Of a stretch of 64,000 bases of DNA, positions 45,703-53,430 are shown piece by piece. The stretch covers positions 7,378,001-7,442,000 of the forward strand of contig NZ_BAABIS010000001.1 in assembly GCF_039542905.1 (NCBI RefSeq), written 5' to 3'. The DNA comes from Kitasatospora terrestris. GTDB lineage: Bacteria; Actinomycetota; Actinomycetes; Streptomycetales; Streptomycetaceae. Under the pieces are notes generated by a model. The model was not told where the DNA came from. It saw only the letters and a program-made list of their open reading frames with translations, and made no database searches. Within the stretch, counting starts at the first letter, position 1; each line of letters begins with the position of its first letter. The position numbers were made by a program, and so were the translations under genes.

Positions 45703-46731
45703 GTGAAGGCACTCGTCAAGCAGAACGCCGAACCCGGACTCTGGATGATCGACGTCCCCGAGCCGGAGATCGGCCCCGGCGACGTGCTGATCAAGGTGCT
45801 GCGCACCGGCATCTGCGGCACCGACCTGCACATCCGCAAGTGGGACGGCTGGGCCCAGCAGACGATCCGCACGCCGATGACCATCGGCCACGAGTTCGTC
45901 GGCGAGGTCGCCGCGATCGGCGCGGCCGTCGCCGACGTCAACGTCGGCGACCTGGTCAGCGGCGAGGGCCACCTGGTCTGCGGCAAGTGCCGCAACTGCC
46001 TGGCCGGCCGCCGCCACCTGTGCCGCAACACCGTCGGCCTCGGCGTCAACCGCGACGGCGCCTTCGCCGAGTACGTGGCGCTGCCGGCGAGCAACGTCTG
46101 GGTGCACCGGGTGCCGGTCGACCTGGACGTCGCCGCGATCTTCGACCCGTTCGGCAACGCCGTGCACACCGCGCTCTCCTTCCCGCTGGTCGGCGAGGAC
46201 GTGCTGGTCACCGGCGCCGGCCCGATCGGCATCATGGCCGCCGCCGTCGCCCGGCACGCCGGCGCCCGCAACGTGATGATCACCGACGTCTCCGAGTACC
46301 GGCTGGAGCTCGCCCGCCAGGTGGGCGTCTCGCTGGCGCTGGACGTCTCCAAGCACACCATCGAGGAGGGCCAGCAGAAGCTCGGCCTGCGCGAGGGCTT
46401 CGACGTCGGCCTGGAGATGTCCGGCCGCCCCGAGGCCATGCAGTCGATGATCGCCAACATGACCCACGGCGGGAAGATCGCCATGCTGGGCCTGCCGGCG
46501 AACGACTTCCCGGTCGACTGGGCGCGGATCGTCACCTCGATGATCACCATCAAGGGCATCTACGGCCGCGAGATGTTCGAGACCTGGTACGCGATGTCCG
46601 TCCTGCTGGAGGGCGGTCTCGACCTCAGCCCCGTGATCACCGGCCGCTACGCCGCCGCCGACTTCGACGCCGCCTTCGACGAGGCCGCGAGCGGCAACTG
46701 CGGCAAGGTCATCCTCGACTGGACCGTCTGA
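45703..46731 (+). CDS. tdh: L-threonine 3-dehydrogenase
   Basis: 342 residues, zinc-dependent MDR that oxidises L-threonine to 2-amino-3-oxobutyrate with NAD. Catalytic zinc ligands are C38 (GICGTDLH), H63 and E64 (GHEFVGE); the structural zinc cysteines are C93, C96, C99 and C107 (VCGKCRNCLAGRRHLC). The NAD loop is VTGAGPIGIMAAAVA. Other signatures are NVWVHRVP and FDPFGNAVHTAL, specific for threonine dehydrogenase. The ATG has GGAGCG upstream. kbl follows after 39 bp; together they convert threonine to glycine and acetyl-CoA. Confidence 0.95.
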   Translation: MKALVKQNAEPGLWMIDVPEPEIGPGDVLIKVLRTGICGTDLHIRKWDGWAQQTIRTPMTIGHEFVGEVAAIGAAVADVNVGDLVSGEGHLVCGKCRNCLAGRRHLCRNTVGLGVNRDGAFAEYVALPASNVWVHRVPVDLDVAAIFDPFGNAVHTALSFPLVGEDVLVTGAGPIGIMAAAVARHAGARNVMITDVSEYRLELARQVGVSLALDVSKHTIEEGQQKLGLREGFDVGLEMSGRPEAMQSMIANMTHGGKIAMLGLPANDFPVDWARIVTSMITIKGIYGREMFETWYAMSVLLEGGLDLSPVITGRYAAADFDAAFDEAASGNCGKVILDWTV

Positions 46732-46770
46732 GCACCGCCCGCCCGACCTCCCGTTAGGAGAACCCTCCCC

Positions 46771-47961
46771 GTGTTCGACAACGTCCGCGACGACCTCGCC
46801 GCCACGCTGACCGAGATCCGCGAGGCCGGACTGTTCAAGCCCGAGCGGGTCATCGGCAGCCCGCAGTCCGCCTCCGTGACGGTCACCTCCGGCACCGGCG
46901 GCGAGGTGCTGAACTTCTGCGCCAACAACTACCTGGGCCTGGCCGACCACCCCGAGGTGATCGCGGCCGCCAAGGACGCGCTGGACCGCTGGGGCTACGG
47001 CATGGCGTCCGTGCGCTTCATCTGCGGCACCCAGGACGTGCACAAGGAGCTGGAGCAGCGGCTGTCGCACTTCCTCGGGCAGGAGGACACGATCCTCTAC
47101 TCGTCCTGCTTCGACGCCAACGGCGGCGTCTTCGAGACCCTGCTGGACGAGCGCGACGCGGTGATCTCCGACGCGCTCAACCACGCGTCGATCATCGACG
47201 GCATCCGGCTCTCCAAGGCCCGCCGCCACCGCTACGCCAACCGCGACCTCGCCGACCTGGAGAAGCAGCTCCAGGCCTCGCAGGACGCCCGCCGCCGCCT
47301 GATCGTCACCGACGGCGTGTTCTCGATGGACGGCTACATCGCCCCGCTGGCGGAGATCTGCGACCTGGCCGACCGCTACGACGCCATGGTCATGGTCGAC
47401 GACTCGCACGCCGTCGGCTTCGTCGGCCCCGGCGGGCGCGGCACCCCCGAGCTGCACGGCGTGATGGACCGGGTCGACATCATCACCGGCACCCTGGGCA
47501 AGGCCCTCGGCGGGGCCAGCGGCGGCTACGTCGCCGCGCGCCGCGAGATCGTCGCCCTGCTGCGCCAGCGCTCGCGCCCGTACCTGTTCTCCAACTCGCT
47601 GGCGCCGGTCATCGCCGCAGCCTCGCTGAAGGTCCTCGACCTGCTGGAGACCTCCGACGACCTGCGCGAGCGGCTCGCGGCCAACACCGCGCTGTTCCGG
47701 ACGAAGATGACCGAGGCGGGCTTCGAGATCCTGCCCGGCGAGCACGCCATCGCCCCGGTCATGATCGGCGACGCGGCGCGGGCCGGCCGGCTCGCCGAGC
47801 TGCTGCTGGAGCGCGGCGTGTACGTGATCGGGTTCTCCTACCCGGTCGTCCCGCACGGCCAGGCCCGGATCCGGGTCCAGCTCTCCGCCGCCCACTCCAC
47901 CGAGGACGTGGAGCGCGCCGTGGCCGCCTTCATCGACGCCCGCGAGGCGCTCGACGCCTGA
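46771..47961 (+). CDS. kbl: Glycine C-acetyltransferase (2-amino-3-ketobutyrate CoA ligase)
   Basis: 396 residues, PLP-dependent alpha-oxoamine synthase that cleaves the Tdh product with CoA to glycine and acetyl-CoA. Signatures are NFCANNYLGLADHPE near 50, GMASVRFICGTQDVHKELEQ near 75-95, VDDSHAVGFVGPGGRGTPE near 210, and the PLP lysine in GTLGKALGGASGGY near 240. The start is GTG 46771 with TAGGAG nine bases upstream. It forms an operon with tdh. Confidence 0.95.
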   Translation: MFDNVRDDLAATLTEIREAGLFKPERVIGSPQSASVTVTSGTGGEVLNFCANNYLGLADHPEVIAAAKDALDRWGYGMASVRFICGTQDVHKELEQRLSHFLGQEDTILYSSCFDANGGVFETLLDERDAVISDALNHASIIDGIRLSKARRHRYANRDLADLEKQLQASQDARRRLIVTDGVFSMDGYIAPLAEICDLADRYDAMVMVDDSHAVGFVGPGGRGTPELHGVMDRVDIITGTLGKALGGASGGYVAARREIVALLRQRSRPYLFSNSLAPVIAAASLKVLDLLETSDDLRERLAANTALFRTKMTEAGFEILPGEHAIAPVMIGDAARAGRLAELLLERGVYVIGFSYPVVPHGQARIRVQLSAAHSTEDVERAVAAFIDAREALDA

Positions 47962-47973
47962 CCACCCTCCCCC

Positions 47974-48019
47974 GAGCCGCCGGCCCCCCACCCTCGAACC
48001 ACCCCGGGGCCGGCGGCTC
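47974..48019 (+). terminator. Terminator after tdh-kbl
   Basis: Perfect 14-bp stem GAGCCGCCGGCCCC (arms 47974-47987 and 48006-48019) with an 18-nt loop, followed by a pyrimidine tract (GCTCCTTTCCC). Confidence 0.75.
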
Positions 48020-48096
48020 GCTCCTTTCCCGGTCCGCGTGGTTCGCGGCCGCTTCCCGGGCAGGCGCCCGGGTGGACCCGGCGAGAGGAGAGCGGG

Positions 48097-49908
48097 ATGC
48101 GCGACCACCTGTCCGCCGCGACGCCCGAGGCGACCGGCGGCGTGGCCCACGGCCCCCGCGCGCCAAGAGCGCCGTACCCCGGCCGCGCCGTCGGGGGAGC
48201 GGACGGCCCGGGGCCCGCGGCCGGCGTCGGGCAGCGCGCGGGGCCTGCCGTCGGGGGAGCGGACGGCCCGGGGCCTGTCGCCGGCGGCGGGCAGCGCGGG
48301 GGTTCGACCGCTCGCGGGGTGCCGTACCCGGGCCGCGCCGCCCGCGCGGTGCCCCGGCCGGCCGCCGTGGCGGCCGGCCTCGCGGCCCTCCTCGCGGTCG
48401 CGGCGCTCCGAGGCCCGCCCGCGGCCGCCGCCGGCGGGGTCGCGGCCCTCGCGCTGGCGCTCGCCGCCCTCCTGCCCGCCCGGCCGGTGCCGCGTGGCGG
48501 CGCCGTGGCCGCAGGCGCGGCGCTCGGCGGAGCCGTCGCGCTCCAGCCCGGCCTGCTGCTCCTCGCCCTGCCGCTGTGGCGGTGCCGGGGCCGGACCGCG
48601 GCGCTGACCGCGCTCGCCGTCCCGGCCGCCGTCCTCGCCGCCGACCCCGCCGGCGCGATCGGGCGCTGGTCGCCGGGTGGAGAGGCCGGCCTCGGCGACC
48701 AGTCGCTGCTCGGGGTGGGGCACCGGCTCGGCGTCCACGGGCTGCCACTGCTGCTCGGCTGGTCGGCGGTCGCCGCCGTCGCCGTGCTGCTCGCGCTCCG
48801 CCGCAGCGCCCGGCTTGCCGCCGACGGGCAGCGGCTGCTCGCGCTCGGTGTGCTCGGCTGCGCCGCCACCGCGCTCGCCCCGACGGCCCGTCCGGCGGAC
48901 CTGGGCTGGCTGCTGCTCGCGGGCAGCGGACGGCTCGGCCGCCGCCCGGAGGACCGCACGCTCTGGCCGCTCACGGCAGCCGTGCTGGTCCTGCTGCCGA
49001 GCAGCGTCCTGGACCCCGGGATCGAACCGTTCACCGGGGTGCTGCTGCGCAACGCCCCCGCCCTGGCCCTGCTCGCGGTGGCCTGCGCGCTGCGCTTCCG
49101 CATCCGCCGGGACCCGTGCTGGGAGGTCCGCCGCGCAGCGCCGCCGCCCCGCCCGTCCGGCCGGCGTGGCGTCCCGCTGCTGCCCGCCGCCCTCCGCCCG
49201 CTGTCCCGGCCCAACCTGCTCCTGGAACTGCTGCTGATCCAGGTCTGCTACGCGGGGTACACCTGGGTCCGCAACGCCGCGCCCGCCCGCGCCTCCGAGG
49301 CCGTGGCCCACGCCCTGGAGGTCGCCCGGGTCGAGCGGCTCCTCGGCCTGGACATCGAGCGGACGGTCAACACCTGGGCACTCCGGGCGACTTGGCTGCT
49401 GAAGGCGGCCCACGGCTACTACACCCTGCTGCACTTCGCCGTTCCGCTCACCGTCCTCGCCTGGCTGTACGTGCGCCACCCGGCCCGCTACCGCCCCGCG
49501 CGGACGGTGCTGTTCGCGGCGACCGGCCTGGCCCTGGTCGGTTTCTGGGGCTACCCGCTCGCCCCGCCCCGGCTGACCCCCGGCCTCGGCCTGCGGGACA
49601 CCCCGTACGGCACACCGGACAGTGCGCCGCTCGGCCCGCTGACCGTGCTGACCAACCAGTACGCGGCGATGCCGTCGCTGCACATCGCGTGGGCGGCCTG
49701 GTGCGCGCTGGCGGTGGTGACCACCGCGCGCGGCCCGCTGCTGCGGGCCCTGGCGGTCGGGTACCCGCTGGTCACGCTGTTCGTGGTGGTGGCGACCGCG
49801 AACCACTGGGTGCTGGACGCGGTGGGCGGGGCGGCCGTGCTGACGGCGGGCGTCGCGGTCCAGTGCCTGCTCACGGGCAGGGCACCTCCACCCGGCTGGC
49901 AGAATTGA
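48097..49908 (+). CDS. GT87-like/PAP2 fusion membrane protein
   Basis: 603 residues. Residues 1-80 are a low-complexity cytoplasmic lead (Gly/Pro/Ala) containing an internal repeat (VGGADGPGPxAGxGQR twice). Residues 85-330 hold hydrophobic segments that correspond to the C-terminal half of GT87-type polyprenol-phosphate mannosyltransferases. The C-terminal 230 residues are a PAP2 phosphatase domain: YPLAPPRLTPG (C1-like), AAMPSLHIAWAAW (C2, catalytic His) and ANHWVLDAVGG (C3). The streptomycete family of GT87/PAP2 fusions is normally longer, and the catalytic N-terminal GT segment seems missing here, so the transferase activity may be lost. The ATG has AGAGGAG. Confidence 0.75.
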   Translation: MRDHLSAATPEATGGVAHGPRAPRAPYPGRAVGGADGPGPAAGVGQRAGPAVGGADGPGPVAGGGQRGGSTARGVPYPGRAARAVPRPAAVAAGLAALLAVAALRGPPAAAAGGVAALALALAALLPARPVPRGGAVAAGAALGGAVALQPGLLLLALPLWRCRGRTAALTALAVPAAVLAADPAGAIGRWSPGGEAGLGDQSLLGVGHRLGVHGLPLLLGWSAVAAVAVLLALRRSARLAADGQRLLALGVLGCAATALAPTARPADLGWLLLAGSGRLGRRPEDRTLWPLTAAVLVLLPSSVLDPGIEPFTGVLLRNAPALALLAVACALRFRIRRDPCWEVRRAAPPPRPSGRRGVPLLPAALRPLSRPNLLLELLLIQVCYAGYTWVRNAAPARASEAVAHALEVARVERLLGLDIERTVNTWALRATWLLKAAHGYYTLLHFAVPLTVLAWLYVRHPARYRPARTVLFAATGLALVGFWGYPLAPPRLTPGLGLRDTPYGTPDSAPLGPLTVLTNQYAAMPSLHIAWAAWCALAVVTTARGPLLRALAVGYPLVTLFVVVATANHWVLDAVGGAAVLTAGVAVQCLLTGRAPPPGWQN

Positions 49909-49912
49909 CCGC

Positions 49913-50854
49913 GTGATCGACGCACGACGGCTGCGGACCCTGCGGGCCGTGGCCGACCACCGGACCGTGACGGCCGCCGCCGCGGCGCTGTACCTGACGC
50001 CCTCGGCGGTGTCGCAGCAGCTGGCCGCGCTGGAGCAGGAGACCGGGCACAGCCTGCTGCTGCGGGACGGCCGCGGGGTGCGGCTGACCGCGGCGGGGGA
50101 GATCCTGCTCGGCCACGCGGACGCGGTGCTCGCCCAGCTGGAGCGCGCCGAGGCCGACCTCGCGGCGTACAGCGCGGGCGCCGCCGGCGAGGTCACCGTG
50201 GCGGCCTTCGCCACCGGCATCGCCCTGGTGCTGGCCCCCGCCATCGCCGCGCTCGCGGAGTCCGCGCCCGGGGTGCGGCTCAAGGTGCTGGACGCCGAGG
50301 GCGACGCCAGCCTGCCGATGCTGCTGGACGGCCAGGCGGACCTGGCGGTCGCCGTCGAGTACCGGGGCGCGCCGCGCGCGGACGACCGCCGGCTGACCCG
50401 GCTGCCGCTGTACGCGGAGCCCTTCCAGGCGGTGCTGCCGCTGACCCACCCGCTGGCCGGCACCGAAGCGCCGCTCGCGGTCGCCGACCTGGCCGCCGAA
50501 CCCTGGATCGGACCCTACCCGGGCAACCCCTGCCACGACGTGGTGCTGCTCGCCTGCGAGCACGCCGGTTTCCAGCCGCGCCTGGTGCACTCCTCGGACG
50601 ACTTCCGGGCGGTCGTCGCGCTCGCCTCGGCGGGGGCCGGGGTCGCGCTGGTGCCCCGCTCGGCACTGCGCGGGAGCGACCTGGCGGGGGTGGCGGTGCG
50701 TCCGGTGGACAGCGAACTGGCCACCCGCAAGGTGTTCGCGGCGGTGCGCAGCGGAGCCGAGCAGCACCCCCTGATCCGCCCGGTCCTGGACGCGCTGGCC
50801 GGCGCCGCCGCCGGGCTGGACCGAACCGAATCGGCCGATCTCACGACATCCTGA
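49913..50854 (+). CDS. LysR-family transcriptional regulator
   Basis: 313 residues. The HTH is at residues 4-62 (RRLRTLRAVADHRTVTAAAAAL, TPSAVSQQLAALEQETG), followed by the effector-binding domain (ATGIALVLAPAIAALAE onward). The GTG at 49913 begins 4 bp after the PAP2 fusion stop, so it may be co-transcribed with that gene. The target is unknown; the oxidoreductase downstream (93 bp) or tdh-kbl are candidates only by position. Confidence 0.87.
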   Translation: MIDARRLRTLRAVADHRTVTAAAAALYLTPSAVSQQLAALEQETGHSLLLRDGRGVRLTAAGEILLGHADAVLAQLERAEADLAAYSAGAAGEVTVAAFATGIALVLAPAIAALAESAPGVRLKVLDAEGDASLPMLLDGQADLAVAVEYRGAPRADDRRLTRLPLYAEPFQAVLPLTHPLAGTEAPLAVADLAAEPWIGPYPGNPCHDVVLLACEHAGFQPRLVHSSDDFRAVVALASAGAGVALVPRSALRGSDLAGVAVRPVDSELATRKVFAAVRSGAEQHPLIRPVLDALAGAAAGLDRTESADLTTS

Positions 50855-50946
50855 CTGCTCAGCGAGGGTTCTGGCATATGCTCCAGGCGGCGCGGGTCGG
50901 GTGACGGCACCCGGCCGCCACCCCACCCTCGGCAGGAGCGCAAGCG

Positions 50947-51876
50947 ATGAGCGACCACTCTCTCGACCTCGACGGCGCGACCATCCCGGTGGCGGTGATC
51001 GGACTCGGCGACATCGCCCAGAAGGCGTACCTCCCGGTCCTCACCGCCCAACCCGGCCTGGATCTGCGGCTGATGACCCGCGACCGGGCCAAGGTCGAGC
51101 GCATCGGCGACGCGTACCGCATCCCGCACCGCTACACCGACCTCGGCGCGGTGATCGACAGCGGCATCCGGGCCGCCTTCGTGCACGCCGCCACCGACCA
51201 GCACGTGCCGATCGTCGAACAGCTGCTGCGGGCCGGCGTCGACGTGTACGTGGACAAGCCGCTGGCGTACGACCTGGCGGGCGCCCGGCGGCTGGTCGAG
51301 CTCGCCGACACCACCGGCCGGTCGCTGCTGGTCGGCTTCAACCGCCGCTACGCGCCCGGCTACCTGCTCGCCCAGGAACGGCCGCGCGACCTGATCGTCC
51401 TGCAGAAGCACCGCGAGGGGCTGCCGGAGGCCGCCCGCACCCTGGTGTACGACGACTTCATCCACGTCGTCGACACCCTGCGCTTCCTCGCCCCCGGCGA
51501 GATCGAGCACGTCGACGTCCGCTCCCGGGTGCGCGACGGCCTGGTCGAGCACCTGGTGCTCACCCTGGCCGGTCACGGCTTCACCGCGCTCGGCATCATG
51601 AACCGCGTCTCCGGCTCCACCGAGGAGGTGCTGGAGGTCTCCGGCGGCAACGCCAAGCGCGAGGTGCACAACCTCGCCGAGGTGGTCGACCACCACGGCC
51701 AGCCCTCGCTGCGCCGCCGCGGCGACTGGGTGCCGGTCGCCCGCCAGCGCGGCATCGAGCAGGTGGTGCTGCACTTCCTGGACGCGGTGCGGCACGGCAA
51801 GGTGCTGGACGCCCACGACGCCCTGGCCACCCACGAGTTGTGCGAGACGGTGGTCGAGCGGATCGCCGCCGGCTGA
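50947..51876 (+). CDS. Gfo/Idh/MocA-family oxidoreductase
   Basis: 309 residues. The Rossmann fold starts VAVIGLGDIAQKAYLPVL; the family motif is VDVYVDKPLAYD near 98-109. The substrate domain is shorter than usual and has YDDFIHVVDTLRFLAPG, where the D-x-x-H motif carries the catalytic His. The ATG has GGAGCGCAAGCG upstream. NAD(P)-dependent sugar or inositol oxidation is the family theme; no transporter or kinase is nearby to suggest a substrate. Confidence 0.83.
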   Translation: MSDHSLDLDGATIPVAVIGLGDIAQKAYLPVLTAQPGLDLRLMTRDRAKVERIGDAYRIPHRYTDLGAVIDSGIRAAFVHAATDQHVPIVEQLLRAGVDVYVDKPLAYDLAGARRLVELADTTGRSLLVGFNRRYAPGYLLAQERPRDLIVLQKHREGLPEAARTLVYDDFIHVVDTLRFLAPGEIEHVDVRSRVRDGLVEHLVLTLAGHGFTALGIMNRVSGSTEEVLEVSGGNAKREVHNLAEVVDHHGQPSLRRRGDWVPVARQRGIEQVVLHFLDAVRHGKVLDAHDALATHELCETVVERIAAG

Positions 51877-52006
51877 GCCGAGGGGGCGGCGATCGGCCAC
51901 AATGCCCGATCGACGTGGGCGAGTTCAGGACTTCCGCCGGTGGCGGCCGGGTGGCGCGGGTAGCGTCGCCGACCGGAGCTGCCACCGGCGGAAGGAACGA
52001 ATTCCG

Positions 52007-52894
52007 ATGCTGCACGAGACCAATGACGTCCCGCCCGCGCACCTGGAGACGGTGCTCACCGGCCTGACGCAGGTCGAGAAGGACTGGCTGCGCGACCAGG
52101 GCGCCGCACCCGACGACGACGCCGAGGCGCTGGCCGCGCTGGCGGCCGTCGCCGGCATCGCCAGGCGGGCGATCCGGCAGCTGGACGACGGGCAGACCCT
52201 GGACGGCCGCACCCCGGGCGACCAGGCCTACGACCTGAGGATGGTCTGCCGGTACCTCCAGGACCTCACCACCGGCCACGAGGCGCAGGCCGGGCTGGAC
52301 GCCTACGAGGCGTGGGCCGCCTGGAAGCTCACCGCCGGGGAGTGGGCCTCCTTCAAGGACCTGGCCGACCGGCTGCGCCGCCTCCTGCTGACCAAGGACG
52401 CCACCGCACCGCGGGCCGCCGCGCCGAAGGCGGCCGGCAAGAAGAGCAACGCCGACATCCTGGCCGAGGAGCTCACCAAGCGCCTCGGACGGCCCGCCCC
52501 GAAGGGGAGGGAGGCACGGGTGAAGGCCGTCCTGGTGCTCGGCGGACGGGCGTACACCGGCGCCAACAGCGGCGGCGGCCTGCTCCACGTCACCTACGAC
52601 CTGATCCGCCCGCGGGTCACCAGGATGGAGGACTGGAGCGCCACCGGCTGCGCGGAGGCCTACGCCCTCGACCAGTGGGTGTACCAGAACGGCTTCGCCA
52701 CCGCGGACGCGGCGTACGAGGCGCTGTGCGGGACGCGGGCCACCTTCAAGGACGGCCGGATCGCCGCGATGGACGCCCGCACCGTCCACGGCAGCACCGG
52801 CCGGTTCTGGGTCAAGCGGATGCCCTGCGAGAACTGCCAGCAGTGGTTGAAGGCCCTCGGGATCACCGCGGACCGCACCCTGAACTTCAGCTGA
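52007..52894 (+). CDS. Standalone deaminase-fold protein (CAE...PCxxC)
   Basis: 295 residues, no signal peptide or membrane segment. Residues 1-130 are helical (EKDWLRDQGAAPDDDAEALA). The C-terminal ~125 residues look like a cytidine-deaminase fold: VKAVLVLGGRAYTGANSGGG as the first strands, then C215-A216-E217 in ATGCAEAYALDQW (zinc ligand plus catalytic Glu) and C274/C277 in RMPCENCQQWL (remaining zinc ligands). The layout resembles YwqJ-like and other toxin-type deaminases more than housekeeping nucleoside deaminases. The ATG has GGAAGGA upstream. No immunity-like gene follows; the next 536 bp hold only a pseudogene. Substrate (base, nucleoside, nucleic acid) cannot be read from sequence. 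Confidence 0.65.
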   Translation: MLHETNDVPPAHLETVLTGLTQVEKDWLRDQGAAPDDDAEALAALAAVAGIARRAIRQLDDGQTLDGRTPGDQAYDLRMVCRYLQDLTTGHEAQAGLDAYEAWAAWKLTAGEWASFKDLADRLRRLLLTKDATAPRAAAPKAAGKKSNADILAEELTKRLGRPAPKGREARVKAVLVLGGRAYTGANSGGGLLHVTYDLIRPRVTRMEDWSATGCAEAYALDQWVYQNGFATADAAYEALCGTRATFKDGRIAAMDARTVHGSTGRFWVKRMPCENCQQWLKALGITADRTLNFS

Positions 52895-53054
52895 CCCGTC
52901 CCTCCGCGAAGAAAACGCGAACCCCGCTGTAACGTCCGGCCCCCGCCGGTACCTCCTTCCGATGGGAGCGGCCCGCAGGGGCCGCCGCAGCCGAGGGGGA
53001 GCGGGCGTACGGGACGGGCCCGGGCACGGGGCGAGGCGGAGCACGGTGACGCGG

Positions 53055-53322
53055 GGTTCCTGGAACTCACGGCGGGCTCCGCCGCCCAGGTCTACGCCGG
53101 CGCTCGCACCCTGCCGGACGGCACCCGGATCGTGGAGAGCCAGGTGGGCCGCAACCCGGCCGCCGGGTGGTCGACGTGCTGCGCCCCGACGGCCTGCGGG
53201 TGGTGGCCCTCGCCCACAACAGCGCCGGTCCGCGCGGGCCCGCGAGCCGGCCCACGCCGGTCCTCACCGTCGAGCAGCCGCGCGCCATCGCGCCCAGCCC
53301 CGCCCGGCACCTGCCCACCTGA
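53055..53322 (+). pseudogene. Frameshifted C-terminal remnant of a secreted-type hypothetical protein
   Basis: From 53055 the frame reads GFLELTAGSAAQVYAGART then LPDGTRIVESQVGRNP; around 53160 the coding pattern moves to another frame and continues VVDVLRPDGLRVVALAHNS, then RPTPVLTVEQPRAIAPS, to a TGA at 53320-53322. The joined sequence resembles, from memory, the C-terminal part of streptomycete exported or anti-sigma-like proteins (RPDGLRV, PTPVLTVEQLxxIA). The N-terminal part is missing. Nothing else was seen in 52895-53430 apart from the inverted repeat before the next gene. Confidence 0.6.
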
Positions 53323-53392
53323 GCGCCGGGCCCACGCCTGACCTGCGTTTTTCCGGCGTCAATCGGATGCTTACTCGCGGACGTCATGCTTA

Positions 53393-53417
53393 ATCCGTCG
53401 ACGGGAGGTCGACGGAT
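53393..53417. promoter_or_regulatory. 10-bp inverted repeat upstream of FAD monooxygenase
   Basis: ATCCGTCGAC-GGGAG-GTCGACGGAT, perfect 10-bp arms (53393-53402 and 53408-53417), ending 13 bp before the ATG at 53431. As DNA it could be an operator; as RNA a hairpin just before the ribosome site (GAGGGAG at 53419-53425) could modulate translation. Confidence 0.55.
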
Positions 53418-53430
53418 CGAGGGAGACACC

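Noticed and set aside
45688..50463. 1591-codon open frame on the minus strand
   Set aside because: Antisense to tdh, kbl, the PAP2 fusion and the LysR gene, all with clear motifs; its own translation has no domain.
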